Below are positions 52,891 through 64,000 of a DNA stretch of 64,000 nucleotides, one piece after another; within the stretch, counting starts at the first letter, position 1; each line of letters begins with the position of its first letter. The DNA comes from Kalmusia sp. IMI 367209 (Eukaryota; Ascomycota; Dothideomycetes; Pleosporales; Didymosphaeriaceae), in the NCBI GenBank assembly GCA_027946365.1, contig JAPEUQ010000004.1:620001-684000 (forward strand), in the 5' to 3' direction. Position numbers and translations under genes: made by a program. The notes under the pieces were generated by a model, which worked only from the letters and a program-made list of their open reading frames with translations, was not told the origin of the DNA and ran no database searches.

Positions 52891-54780
52891 ATGAATTCGA
52901 CAACCTCCCAACCTCACCCATCGGTGGTCGTCACACGCGCCGACTCCCTTTTGTCGGAGAAATCGGAGTCAACCACAGCCAAGAGCACTCCTCGACCCTC
53001 GCCTCCGCCCAGTGTGCATTTTCCCGATTCGTTCAAGCCCTCTAAGGAGGACTACGAGTCCTTCTTCAACAACCTTCAGAAAAACCCGACCCTCAGCCTA
53101 AGCCCTTCCTACCCCCCGTCGTTACCATCACAAACACCCAGTCAGAAATGGAAGCGAGAAGAGGGCTTCTGGCGCTCATTTGTCGCAATCTGCATCCCAC
53201 TCTTGCTATCCGCTCTCGAAGGAAGCGTAACAAACACCGCACTCCCAACAATTTCAGATGCACTCGATCTCGGCACACAATTTTCGTGGGTTGCTACAGC
53301 ATTCCTACTCGCCAGCACTATTTTTCAGCCCCTGTACGGCCAGCTAGGGGACATGTGGGGACGAAAGTACCCAATGATGACGGCAGTTGGCGTTTTCGCC
53401 ATTGGCAGTGTTATTTGCGGTGTTGCAGATTCGGGCGCTGTGTTGATTGTCGGTCGTATTGTGCAAGGCCTTGGAACTGGCGGCATCGACCTCTTTGCTG
53501 AGATGATTCTCTGCGACATCATTCCGCTGCGGAAGCGAGGGCCCTACCTAGCGATCAAGCACGCAGTCTTTGCCGTCGGAACAGCGTTAGGACCACTTCT
53601 AGGGGGCGTCTTCGCGGAACACGGGTGGCGCTGGTGCTTTCTCATCAACATTCCAGTGTGCGCCATCTCCATCGTCATCATGTGGTTTTGGCTGCACGTG
53701 GGTGGCGGCCTCAAAGTGAGGGATGTGATTCTCAAAGATGAGTTGAAGAAGGTGGATATGTACGGCACCACGCTGCTCACATCGTCCGTCATCATGCTCC
53801 TCGTTGCACTCAGTACAGGCGGCGCGCGGCACCCGTGGTCCCATCCCGCCATCATCGTACCATTTGTACTCAGCATCGTAGGCTTCATTTCCTTCGCTTT
53901 ATTCCAGCGCTCAAAGTACTGCGCGCACCCCATCATGCCGCCGCACGTCTTCTCAAACCGCACCACGAACATATCTTTCGCACTGACAACCATCCACGGA
54001 TTCATAACATACGGCTTTCAATTTTACCTCCCGCCCTTCTTCCAAGCGGTCAAGGGCTCCACTCCTACCCAGTCCGGCCTCCAAGTCCTCCCTTCAACCC
54101 TGGTCATCGTCGTGCTCGCGGCGGCAGGCGGGCCCATCCTGACCTACTGGGGACGATACAAACCCATCCACATCATCGGCTTCAGCGCGATGACGCTAGG
54201 CCTCAGTCTCTGCAACATGCTCGACAAGAACACGCCCGTACCCGCATGGCTGATGTTCCAGCTCACCGTCGCCTCCGGTTCCGGCATCGTGATCTCGAGC
54301 ATGCTGCCCGCCGTGCAGGTCAAGCTACCGGACACCACGACGGGCCAGTCCTCCGGGTCGTGGGCGTTCCTCCGCGGCACAGGCTCGCTCTTCGGCGTCG
54401 CAATCCCCGGCGCCATCTTCAATGCTCGTTTCGCCTCTTTGCTCCCGACCATCTCGTCCGCCGCAGCGCAGGCCCAGCTCGCGCACGGGCAGGCGTACCA
54501 GCACGCTAGGAAAACCTTTGTTGCTTCCTTCGAGCCTGCAGTGCAGGCTCAGATCGTGCATGGTTTCACAGAGAGCTTGAAGTGCGTGTGGATCGTGTTC
54601 AGCGTCTTCGCGGGCATCGGGTTTGTGTTGGCGTGCTTCGAGAAGCAGTATAAGATGCGGAAGGAGCTGAATTCGGCGTATGGGCTGAAGCCCAAGAATA
54701 CGGGGCTGATGCCTGCGGGGAGCTGTATGGATCTGCCGCTTGTGGAGAAAGATTTTGCGGATGTGAAGATAAGAGTGTAG
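52891..54780 (+). CDS. MFS drug-efflux-type transporter (DHA2, 14 helices)
   Basis: An intronless gene for 629 residues. A Ser/Pro-rich cytoplasmic tail of about 90 residues precedes the helices. Family signs are the first-helix region LLLSALEGSVTNTALPTI, motif A GDMWGRKYPMM in the loop between helices 2 and 3, a helix-4 motif RIVQGLGTGGI, and motif C in helix 5 (AVGTALGPLLGGVFAEHGWRW). This is the pattern of H+-coupled exporters of toxic compounds and secondary metabolites in the plasma membrane. The export substrate is unknown. The old yellow enzyme gene is next to it in convergent orientation. Confidence 0.92.
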   Translation: MNSTTSQPHPSVVVTRADSLLSEKSESTTAKSTPRPSPPPSVHFPDSFKPSKEDYESFFNNLQKNPTLSLSPSYPPSLPSQTPSQKWKREEGFWRSFVAICIPLLLSALEGSVTNTALPTISDALDLGTQFSWVATAFLLASTIFQPLYGQLGDMWGRKYPMMTAVGVFAIGSVICGVADSGAVLIVGRIVQGLGTGGIDLFAEMILCDIIPLRKRGPYLAIKHAVFAVGTALGPLLGGVFAEHGWRWCFLINIPVCAISIVIMWFWLHVGGGLKVRDVILKDELKKVDMYGTTLLTSSVIMLLVALSTGGARHPWSHPAIIVPFVLSIVGFISFALFQRSKYCAHPIMPPHVFSNRTTNISFALTTIHGFITYGFQFYLPPFFQAVKGSTPTQSGLQVLPSTLVIVVLAAAGGPILTYWGRYKPIHIIGFSAMTLGLSLCNMLDKNTPVPAWLMFQLTVASGSGIVISSMLPAVQVKLPDTTTGQSSGSWAFLRGTGSLFGVAIPGAIFNARFASLLPTISSAAAQAQLAHGQAYQHARKTFVASFEPAVQAQIVHGFTESLKCVWIVFSVFAGIGFVLACFEKQYKMRKELNSAYGLKPKNTGLMPAGSCMDLPLVEKDFADVKIRV

Positions 54781-55271
54781 CAGAATAGGGCGATGGGTGA
54801 TAAAGGGTAAGCTGGGTCTTTTCTCTTGGGCGATAGTTGCTGTAAAGGCGACTGATTTGCTGTTCATTATTTTTGTTGCGTTAGTCGTCGTAAAGATGAT
54901 GATTTGTTGAAATGGGTGCCTTTGGGGATCGACTCGCGTAGATAATAGTCGTGGAGTTGGATCGCGTCAGAGGTTTTGGTAGCTTTTAGATTGGTTGCTC
55001 AGCCTATATTGGCTTCCCTCGTTTTAGATTGGCTACTGATTTCAGATTTGCTTCGATTCCTAATACAGCTTTACTACGAATGATAATCCGTATACTGAAA
55101 TCAATCTAGCATTGCACACGACGAACATACAAGTATTTACTGATGAATGCAAATCATATGCTTGGATTACCAGTCTTGAACATGTGTAATCGACTCTTTA
55201 CCTCTATACCGCGATTTACTACGCTTCTCTATCTATACAACTCCCAAATCTTCTAAAACAGGAGCTAGTAT
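54781..55271. other. Intergenic between convergent genes
   Basis: 3' flanks of the MFS and old yellow enzyme genes; nothing seen. Confidence 0.5.
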
Positions 55272-56706
55272 CTACAAAGACGACTGCTTCCTATGCTCTA
55301 TAAACTCTGCCTCATTCCTCGTTTTAGTCTTCGGCCCTCCTTTATGGCCTCGTCCACCGAAGCCCCACCGGATCTGATTCGCCCAGCGGCCCTCCACGCC
55401 TAGGTCGTCCGCCCAAGCCCACACCAACCCGGGATTCTTCTGGAACATGCGACCCGCGAAGATGATATCCAGGTTATCCTTCTCGAGATAGCCGTTCGCC
55501 TGTTCGCCATTCGTGATGGATCCGACAGCTGACACCAGCAACTTATCGCCGACCTTGTCCTTGACCGCCTTAGCGAATGGTTCTTGGTACCCCGGCCCGG
55601 ACTTGATCTTCTGCTTCTCGTGGAGCCCAGCTGAAGACACATCGAGTACGTCCACACCCTTGGCCGCGAGAATTTCAGCGAGCTTGACGGTTTCTTGGAT
55701 AGTCCAGCCTTGGATGCCTGCCTCCTCGAGCCAGTCAGACGCGCTGATGCGCAGGAAGAGGGGCATGTCATCTGGAATAGCGGCGCGGGCGAGCTCAGTG
55801 ATTTCGAGCGTGAGACGGACACGGTTCTCGAAGGAGCCGCCGTACTCATCAGTGCGGTGGTTGGACGCAGGCGAGAGGAAGCTATGTAGCAAATATCCGT
55901 GAGCATTGTGGATCTCGATAGCATCGACGCCTGCTTTGAGGGCACGCTCGATGGCCGCTTTGAATGCAGCCTTGTAGTTCTCAATGTCCTGCTTGGTCAT
56001 TTCCTTGGGCTGGGCATGGCGGTCATTGAAAGCGATGGCACTGGGGCCGTACACATTGTCGGGCCAGCCGCCGAGCTCTTTGGTCGCGACGTCGCCCATA
56101 CTGAGCCATGGGGCGACGGTGCTGGCTTTGCGGCCTGCGTGGGCGAGTTGAACGGCGATCTTTTGGTTCTGTGAGTGAGCGAATTCGACGATTCTGCGGA
56201 GAGGCTCGATCTGAGAATCTTGCCAGAGGCCACTATCTTGGGGTGTGATGCGGCCCTCGGGGACAACGGCGGTGGCTTCGACGAGAGTTATGCCGGGACC
56301 GCGCTGGATAATGCCACCAAGGTGAGTGAGGTGCCAGTTGGTGAGGTGGCCATTTTCGGCCGAGTACTGGCAGAGAGGGGCAACCTACAAGGCGTCAGTT
56401 GATGTATTACCATCGATATATGCATGGTGGTGATAGCACGTACGAAAATGCGGTTCTGCAATTCGAGGCCGCGGATCTTGATGGGATGGAACAGCTTGGG
56501 GATTTTATCACTACCATCTTTCATACCGATGGCTGTTCCAGCCGGGGGATCCTGCAATGGCGTGAAGTAAGAGACCTGCAAGTGTCAACAGCGTTTCCCG
56601 AACACAATTCGTGCAATCGTACACCAGGTGCAGGCTTGTTCTCAAGCTGGTTTTCTCCCTCGACACTCTTCGGAAGTGCATGATGCGCGTGTTGCGTAGT
56701 CGTCAT
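55272..56706 (-). CDS. Old yellow enzyme, YqjM/NamA-type NADPH dehydrogenase
   Basis: Three exons (56706-56623, 56575-56444, 56384-55272) encode 442 residues, with introns GTACGA..CAG (47 bp) and GTACGT..TAG (59 bp). The TIM barrel is evident: LFHPIKIRGLELQNRIFVAPLCQYSA, where Cys in the APLCQ segment is the flavin-tuning Cys of the YqjM class, NWHLTHLGGI, VQLAHAGRKAST, EIHNAHGYLLHSFLSPASNHRTDEYGGSFENR (active-site His pair and substrate loop), VSAVGSI and FAGRMFQKNPG for FMN phosphate. The enzyme uses NADPH and FMN to reduce activated C=C bonds of enones and nitro compounds. It has an N-terminal extension of about 45 residues compared with bacterial YqjM. Confidence 0.93.
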
Positions 56707-59176
56707 GATGCAAGGCAATTCGCTGGTTCACAATGCTGGACAGAAAGTGAAAGATTGAAACAGACTTGGGTATAAAGCTCAATTGGCAAAGCAGATGTAG
56801 AGTGGGAGCACAACGGGCGCGCCCAAGGACTTTATACACATCCCACTTTTCGGAAGAGACCACGGTTGGTGACGTGCTGTCGGAACGATGGACAGGCGAA
56901 CCCTGACGGCGGGGCACAAAAACATGCCCCGCCCTCCCCGAATGAGCGATAGCACGCCACTTTCTCTCTGGCTTGATTTCTAAGGCACCAATTCCTAAGG
57001 ACTCCCATAACGGTTATAATGCTCGATGTATTTGCGTTTATGCATGGGCGTTGTATAGAGATGCAAGTGCGACGGTGGACATTGTCCTAGATAGGAATAC
57101 TCGTATCTCGCGACTGCAGGAAGCAAACCACGTCCAATTGAAGATGCTTACAGACTTGCTGTAAGAGTATCTATTCGTTGCTCAGCGCTATATTACGGTC
57201 TGCCAACATGTCCTTCCGCTCAATCACAGCCCCTGATGTATTCCTAAGCAGTCCACTTATTCGTGGAGAGCATTCGGTGGTGTCGGAGGGGTCGGTGGTG
57301 TCCAGGTATGATCGACGCTCCGAACTCATGCCCTGGCCCAAGTCAGCATTTGATGAGCAATTCAGGTTCATATAGCTGCTATTGGTGCGGATCGTGTCTC
57401 TATACATGCTACTTTGGCATGGGCCAAGCTCGCCCGGGAAGAGTTTGCTGTTGTGGAGTGGTGTACCATTTTGCTTGGTAGAATATGTAAGCGCCTCCCC
57501 TGTTCGGGCCGAACGAAGTTCTCTGTCTCCCCCGATATTACACATCTCTGACTTCCATACGCAAAGAGGAATTCTGCATTGTATGACACATTTTAGTACC
57601 TTACTCTACGAACGACATTACCTTCATAAGACCATGTGTCGCCGAGATTGGCCGTGCTAAGCCTCCAGTGCTGCGATCGATTGCTATTAAAAAGGTACCA
57701 GATATAGTATGTGTACAGCGCCGCATCATTGAGCCATCATAAGCTCTCATTTCTTCTGGAATTCCTTTTCGTTGCGCTTGAAGAGGTGGCGACTTGTCCT
57801 ACGAATATTGCGCAGCGATTCCGTTAGCAGGAGTCGCAATCTGGAATCATCGAGAATTGCACTTCATGAAACATTTTTCCTGTGGTCATCAGATGCACAT
57901 GTTCCAGTGGCGAAGACACGATACAGTGGAGTTTTGCGGCCTTGGTGTCCCTGGCGGAAGCATCCAAGCGGCGTTATTGGCGTTTCATCAATGCCAACCC
58001 TCTAGTGCTGTGATCGATTGCACAAAAAAAATTCTCTTTCAGGCAAGCAAAGAGCAACTAGAGTCGCTTGGGGGTCTAGGAATGGCGTCCACGCAAAGCT
58101 TGGTGCTCGGTAGGCGGGTGTGTACTACGAAGACGTGAACGCCCGACATAGGTATCATAGAGAAGAGGTAGCGTTCGCGAACTCCTGCCTAAGGGGTCTA
58201 CAACCGATTGACTGAAAATGAAAGGAGTTTGCATTTCGCCTTCCTTAGATCCAATGCGACAACAAGACAGATTGCCTCCGTGTTATGACTCAGTGTACCG
58301 GTGATGCCTGCGAAGAGATGGTCACAGACCCATGCAGCGCGAGCATGCGGATATCCGACAAGCATGGTGTCTCATCTTGGAGTCATAGGATCAGTCCATA
58401 TGGACAGCTGGTCGACAGCGGCGAAAAGTTCTGGCGACGTTGCATTATTTCTCCGAGGGTCATCGACAGCACGCGGCTTGCTATTGGCGGGGAGATTGGG
58501 CGAGGGATGACTAACGCCGGCTTGACCGCCGCGAAGAGGACACAGTTTTGAGAACAGACTGGCCTGTGGCGGAATTCTTGGCATCGACTGCTGCGAAATC
58601 CGATCACGGCGGGGGTGCACATAGCGATGGAGGAAGGGAGAGACTGGTAGAATGCCAATTCATCGATGCGAGCAGCGTCTTGATGGGAGCTTCGATGTGT
58701 CCCACAGCCGCTCGAATGTGCTAGCCTTCCCCGAGCGTGCGGTGCTACGGCTATCGATGCTTCGGATGTACAGACGCGGAAACTTCTAGCAGCGGGTCTC
58801 GCTACACGTGTCCTGTTGGATGCATGAAAATAGGTGAAATTGAGGCTGATGAGCGCTCTCGGGCTTGACAAAGAGGCAAGGTGGCACCTTCGTGCCCGCG
58901 CTTTACCACTTGCGGAAGGCGGTGAATGGCTTTCCGAGCAATAGCTACATGTCCTCTTCTAAAAGTTCAGGACCCACGCCCATATAGAGCTCGCGACCGC
59001 TGGTCTCGCTCCGTCTCTCATCTTCAACTCTCCACCAACGCCTCTCGTCTTTCTCTCTCTTTTTTTCTCTTTCCTCTTGAGATACCCGGGGCCTTCGCTT
59101 GCTCCACCACACCCCGCGAGCGCTCCCACCGCGCACAAACTCATCTTTTTCATTGTCTCGACACCACACACCCACA
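56707..59176. other. Long intergenic region, BiP promoter at right end
   Basis: 2.5 kb with only short frames. An 18-bp near-identical direct repeat (AGTGCTG-C/T-GATCGATTGC) occurs near 57668 and 58004. A GAA-AC-TTC heat-shock half-palindrome lies at 58779-58786, and a long pyrimidine tract at about 59040-59085 precedes the Kar2 start. No gene recognised. Confidence 0.5.
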
Positions 59177-61415
59177 ATGGCACGGCGATCGAGGGGCGCT
59201 GACAGGCGCTCCACATGGAGCATCGCCTTCTACCTCCTCCTCGTTCTGGTCGGCGGTCTGATGTTGGCGCGGACAGCCCGCGCTGACGACCAGGAGCCGC
59301 TCAAGGACGACTCCAACGCTGTCTCAGGACCCGTCATTGGTATTGATTTGGGCACGACCTACTCGTGTGTGGGTATTATGAAGAATGGCAAGGTCGAGAT
59401 CATGGTCAACGACCAAGGTAAGCACCTTCTCATCGCAAGTGCCGCGGGCGAAGCTGACAGCTGTCCTCTACAGGTAACCGTATCACGCCCTCTTGGGTGG
59501 CTTTCACCGACGAGGAACGCCTGGTCGGAGACGCCGCGAAGAACCAGTACGCGAGCAACCCCCACCGGACCATTTTCGACATCGTGAGTACTACCAGTGG
59601 TCGTAGATGAGATGGCAAACTGACAATTGGGTAGAAACGCCTTATCGGCCGCAAGTTCAACGAGAAGGAGGTCCAGAATGACATCAAGCACTTCCCGTTC
59701 AAGGTTATCAGCAAGGTACGCACAATTTCTTAAACATACAAACGCATCTGCTAATGTTATCTGCAGTCTGGCCAGCCCCGTGTTCAGGTCGAAGTTCAAG
59801 GCGAGGAGAAGACGTTCACCCCCGAGGAGGTGTCCGCCATGGTTTTGGGCAAGATGAAGGAGGTCGCGGAGAGCTACCTCGGTGAGACCGTCAAGAACGC
59901 TGTCGTCACTGTCCCCGCCTACTTCAACGACGCTCAGCGTGCCGCCACCAAGGACGCTGGAACTATCGCCGGTCTGAACGTTCTTCGCGTGGTCAACGAA
60001 CCCACCGCCGCCGCTCTGGCCTACGGCCTTGACAAGCAGGATGACAAGAAGGAACGCCAGGTCCTTGTCTACGACCTCGGTGGTGGTACTTTCGATGTCT
60101 CCATCTTGGCTATCGAGGAGGGCGTTTTCGAGGTCCAATCGACTGCGGGTGATACCCATCTTGGTGGTGAGGATTTCGATAACCGTGTCATCAACCATTT
60201 CGTCAAGAAGTACAACAAGGAGAAGAGTGTCGACATCACCAAGGACGCGAAGACCATGGGTAAGCTGAAGCGCGAGGTTGAGAAGGCCAAGCGCACGCTT
60301 TCGTCTCAGAAGACCACCAAGATTGAGATCGAATCTTTCCACAAGGGCGAGGATTTCTCCGAGACCCTGACCCGCGCTAAGTTCGAGGAGCTCAACGCCG
60401 ATTTGTTCAAGAAGACCCTCAAGCCGGTTGAGCAGGTCCTCAAGGACGCCAAACTCAAGAAGAGCGACATCGACGACATTGTCCTTGTCGGTGGTTCTAC
60501 CCGTATCCCCAAGGTCCAGGCCATGCTCGAGGAGTACTTCGGAAAGAAGGCTCGCAAGGACGTCAACCCCGATGAGGCTGTCGCTTTCGGCGCTGCTGTT
60601 CAGGGTGGTGTTCTTTCCGGCGATGAGGCTACCAGCCAGATCATTCTCATGGATGTCAACCCGCTTACTCTCGGTATTGAGACCACTGGTGGCGTCATGA
60701 CCCATCTCATCAAGCGTGGTACTACGATCCCCACCAAGAAGAGCCAGATCTTCTCCACCGCCGCCGACAACCAGCCCGTGGTTTTGATCCAGGTTTTCGA
60801 GGGCGAGCGTTCTATGACGAAGGACAACAACCAGCTCGGCAAGTTTGAGCTGACCAACATCCCGTAAGTTGCGGCAATGACGTTCCTGTCTCCTTCAAGC
60901 ACTAACAATCGCGCAGTCCCGCACCCCGTGGCGTTCCTCAGATTGAGGTCACCTTCGAGCTCGATGCCAATGGTATCCTCAAGGTCTCCGCTGTCGACAA
61001 GGGCACTGGCAAGGCTGAGAGCATCACCATCACAAACGACAAGGGCCGTCTCTCCGCCGAGGAAATCGAGCGCATGGTCGAAGAGGCCGAGAAGTACGCT
61101 GATGAGGACAAGGCTACCCGTGAGCGCATTGAATCTCGCAACAAGCTTGAGAACTACGCGTACAACCTAAAGAACCAGGTCAACGATGACGATGGTCTTG
61201 GTGGTAAGATCGATGATGAGGACAAGGAGACCATCACCGAGGCCATCAAGGAGACTCAGGACTGGCTTGACGAGAACGCCGCCACGGCCGCCACTGAGGA
61301 CTTTGACGAGCAGTTTGAGAAGCTATCTAACGTCGCCTACCCCATCACCTCTAAGCTGTATGGCGGAGCTGGCGGCGAGGGTGCTGATGAGGAGCCTGGA
61401 CACGACGAGTTGTAA
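59177..61415 (+). CDS. KAR2: ER Hsp70 chaperone BiP/Kar2
   Basis: Five exons (59177-59417, 59474-59583, 59635-59715, 59767-60863, 60917-61415) encode 675 residues. BiP folds proteins in the ER lumen, pulls chains through the translocon and controls the unfolded protein response. Residues 1-37 hold the signal sequence ([20 protein letters not shown]). The ATPase domain has [26 protein letters not shown] and [11 protein letters not shown]; the linker and substrate domain follow from LLKD-equivalent [15 protein letters not shown]; the lid is helical; the protein ends in HDEL for ER retention. Four short introns (51-56 bp) crowd the 5' half plus one near the substrate domain, as is usual in filamentous fungi. 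Codon use is strongly biased to C-ending codons, as expected for high expression. Confidence 0.98.
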
Positions 61416-62533
61416 ATGGATAAAAGTTTGATATGTGGATTTGCATTCCAGGAGCTTAATTGCTTCGGCATCAGCCGTGTATGAGTAGCATACGTACAAT
61501 CGATCCAGTATAGATGCTATGGTTTTATGTGGAGTATTTAGGCCCGGGCTTGGGATTAGTTCAATGAAAGTTAAAAAATACACTCACTGTGCACTAGAAG
61601 TTGTCAAGTGATGGTGATGGTGTGTTGAAACGCGCGTGAATTCATTGGGTGGTGCTCCCTTGCGCTTGCTGTGGATAGAGCCAAGTGTGCCTGCCTTGCA
61701 GCGCGGTGCCATAGCTCACGGTGCCCAAGTCCCAACAAGCAAGACTTTCCCTCCGCCGGCATCCCCTCGCCTCCAGAACTGCAATAGCATCGTACCGTCT
61801 TCGTAATCTATCGCGTCTCTTTCTGCATCCATCCTCAGCGACAAGACTCCCGACACCCAAGAGCGCTAGCAAGAGCGACAAAGAGTGATGTCAAACAGAC
61901 CAGTCAAACTCTGCCAGGACATATTCCCACAGGCGGTCGACACAGCAAATCTAGGAGTCGAGAGGAAGTCGTGCACTCACAACGTTAACCTCTCTTACTG
62001 TCGTCTCAACGACCCGGCGGCTACGCGATGGCCAAACCTAGCTCAGGCACGACAATTCAGCTTACCACACCAGGCCCATCTAGAAACCGCCATGTCGCCG
62101 GTTGTTGTTTACATGCTAAGCGCGGAGCAGACCTCGAGAGTCGTAATACTTGCTTTCGGTTGGGCGGCGACTGAGCAGCCTAAAATTGGCTGTTATATGA
62201 GCTACTAGGGCAGGGACAATTCGACCAATGCCGTGTATCAGTCGAAATGCACTTCAGTCAAGCGACATGCAAGCATGATATTCAGGTACGCGAAAGCTTA
62301 TTTTAGACTTTTCATATTGTGAATAACGAACTCTAGCATTCCGTGACAGTTAAACAAATATACATTTACGTGCGAAATATGACCGAAGGACAGTACAGAA
62401 ATAATCCGTCTCCTAAGATGTTTTTCTAAGAGATACCCGAAGAGATTTGCGAAGGGGTATCCAGAAAAGAACAGCATGATACACAAGGGTAGACGAACAA
62501 CCTAACACCAAAGACGAGACAGGGGCGAAGCGT
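61416..62533. other. Intergenic between convergent genes
   Basis: 3' flanks of KAR2 and the secreted protein gene. Short frames only; nothing recognised. Confidence 0.5.
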
Positions 62534-63598
62534 TTACCATTGGCGCGAGCCGTGGATGGTAATCTCCATAGCCTCACCGTCGTCACCCATCTGGCATCCG
62601 CCGGAGGCGTCGCCAGTGAAGGGGTCCTTGCCGACCATGCAGGGGCCCTCGGAGGCGCTGCCGACGTCGATGGCGTAGTCACCGCCACCGGCACCGCACC
62701 TCACGGCGCTGGAGTCAGTGCAGATGAAGGTGCAGGCTTGTTGCGCTCCGTCCATGCCGCTGGTGCACTTGGAACCCTTGGCGGTGAGGACTATGCCCTT
62801 CATGTTGATCTCACGGGAGATATCGAAGCAGCCGTTGGCTCCAGCGCCGGCGGTGAACTCAAGGATGGACTCGTTGAGGAGACCCATGAAGAGGTCGGAG
62901 TCGTCGAAGGAAGCACCGCAACCGCCAGAGAAGCCGTCGGCGATGGAAAGCTTCTGCGACTCACCCGCGGCAAGCTTGATGGAGATCAAAGGAACGTTGG
63001 CGTTGATCCACATGGTAGACTTGCCCCAGCACCAGACCATGGCGTCCTTGTCGGCACCGTTCTTGAAGGTGGCAGAGTACTTGCTGTCACCGCCGATCCA
63101 GATCTGACCGTTCTCAGACTTGGAGTTGGTACCAAGCTGGGCTCCAAGCTTGGAGGCGAAAGCGTCGATGCCGCTGAGGATGTCGCCGATGATGTCGCCG
63201 GTGCCTGAAGAAGGAGTCTCAGAAGGCGCTGCGGCTTCGCTGGACGTAGGCGCGGGCTCGCTGGCAGCAGGCGTAGAGCTCGCGGCGGGGGAAGCGACAA
63301 CCTCGGGCTGCGAAGAGGCGGGAGTCGATGCAGGGGCTGCAGGGGCAGCAGAAGAAGAGGCACCGCCACTGTAATCGACCTTGCTCCAGTCAACACCGCT
63401 GAGATCTAGCGCAACGTTGTTCCAGTCGACGTCCTGGGCATCACGCTTCACTTCGCTGTGAATATGTCAGCACCACAATACTCTTCGCAGCGCAAGTGTT
63501 ACTCACTGGCGACGGTGGAAGTTGGCATGGCCGTGAGAAGTGGCAGCGGCCTGGCCGGCGGCGAGGGTGCTCAGCACCAAAGCAGATTGGTAGCGCAT
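62534..63598 (-). CDS. Secreted protein with Ser/Ala/Pro-rich linker and Cys-rich C-terminal domain
   Basis: Two exons (63598-63507 and 63455-62534, intron 51 bp GTGAGT..CAG) encode 337 residues. A signal peptide (MRYQSALVLSTLAAGQAAA) is followed by an HGHANFHRRHEVKR segment ending in a dibasic Kex2-type site, then VDW-containing acid-rich sequence, a 70-residue Ala/Ser/Pro/Thr linker, and a globular domain of about 200 residues. The domain includes ATFKNGADKDAMVWCWG, LAAGESQKLSIADGFSGGCG and eight further Cys. The layout (HxH-rich pro-segment, S/A/P linker, beta-rich domain with AGES motif) recalls Asp f 4-like secreted fungal proteins, but that is a weak resemblance. Strong C-ending codon bias suggests high expression. 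Probably a wall-associated or extracellular protein. Confidence 0.82.
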
Positions 63599-64000
63599 GT
63601 TGATGTTGAGATTGAGGTTGAGGTTGGAATATCGAGTGTTTTGTGGTCGTTAAATCGTTGGTGCACAAGGCGTCAAGGCTTGTGTGTGCGACTTGAATGA
63701 GTGACTGGGGTGAATAGCTGGAGTCGCGGCGTGAAGGAGTGAACGCGCGATTGTGGATATTCAAAACGAGGGGACTAGGTCGCAATAAGAACCTGAGGGC
63801 TGGCGAGTGAGAAAGGGAAAAAGGAAACAAAGAGCGGCGAGACGCAGGATCATTTGAGGCGCTCTCAGCCGGCTGGACTCAGGAGCTCTGGTCTGTGTGG
63901 TGGGCCGCCCGCGCCCGACGGAGACGGACTGGGGGGCCTGTCTCTGACGATGGCATCTCATCTCCCGTGTCTTGCGCGCCGCCCGAAGCAGCAAGGCGCC
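63599..64000. other. Promoter of secreted protein gene
   Basis: Upstream region of the minus-strand secreted protein gene up to the window edge. Nothing further recognised. Confidence 0.45.

Noticed and set aside
57171..57545. 124-codon minus-strand frame
   Set aside because: Hydrophilic, no start context, no splice partners and no family likeness; coding status cannot be supported.
59359..60705. 448-codon open frame on the minus strand
   Set aside because: It is antisense to the KAR2 exons and is an effect of the strong C-ending codon bias; no domain is recognisable.

Overview
The window looks like nuclear DNA of a filamentous ascomycete (Pezizomycotina, probably a Dothideomycete, though the class is inferred and not proven). 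Genes are spaced 0.2-2.5 kb apart on both strands. Most introns are 43-71 bp with GT-AG ends and CTRAC-like branch sites. Many products are typical of moulds: a PTH11/rhodopsin-like receptor, an RTA1-like protein, a berberine-bridge-type oxidase, P450, multicopper oxidase, an MFS drug transporter and small secreted cysteine-rich proteins.

Layout. 1-12 kb is an accessory stretch: the 3' part of a rhodopsin-domain membrane protein, a Gfd2/YDR514C-type nuclease-fold protein with a zinc knuckle, two small membrane proteins, a broken amidohydrolase, a small secreted 8-Cys protein and a mitochondrial-type hypothetical. 12.7-31 kb is a conserved block: MOSC/phthalate-dioxygenase-reductase fusion, a tiny mitochondrial-type membrane protein, FMP52, phosphoglycerate dehydrogenase, glyoxalase I, a roadblock/LC7 protein, MET10, a J-domain protein and a secretory SET protein. 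31-58 kb is accessory again: multicopper oxidase, a threonine-rich surface protein, RTA1-like protein, FAD oxidase, P450, a 6-Cys secreted protein, a CinY-like protein, an alpha/beta hydrolase, a broken SET gene, an MFS transporter and an old yellow enzyme. 59-64 kb holds BiP/Kar2 and a secreted Ser/Ala/Pro-rich protein.

How genes relate. Phosphoglycerate dehydrogenase (serine synthesis) and MET10 (sulfite reduction) both feed cysteine/methionine synthesis, and glyoxalase I uses glutathione, but they are separate transcription units and no cluster is claimed. The BBE-like oxidase and the P450 lie in tandem on the minus strand near an RTA1-like membrane protein; no backbone synthase is visible.

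The most unusual signal is a set of reading frames interrupted by one in-frame stop while clear coding sequence continues in the same frame. A small mitochondrial-type protein and a CinY-like secreted protein both carry TGA followed by CTA, the sextet known for efficient stop-codon readthrough. A SET-domain gene has TAG. An amidohydrolase has several lesions, including TGG to TAG of the kind produced by RIP. Readthrough and recent gene decay cannot be separated from this sequence alone.
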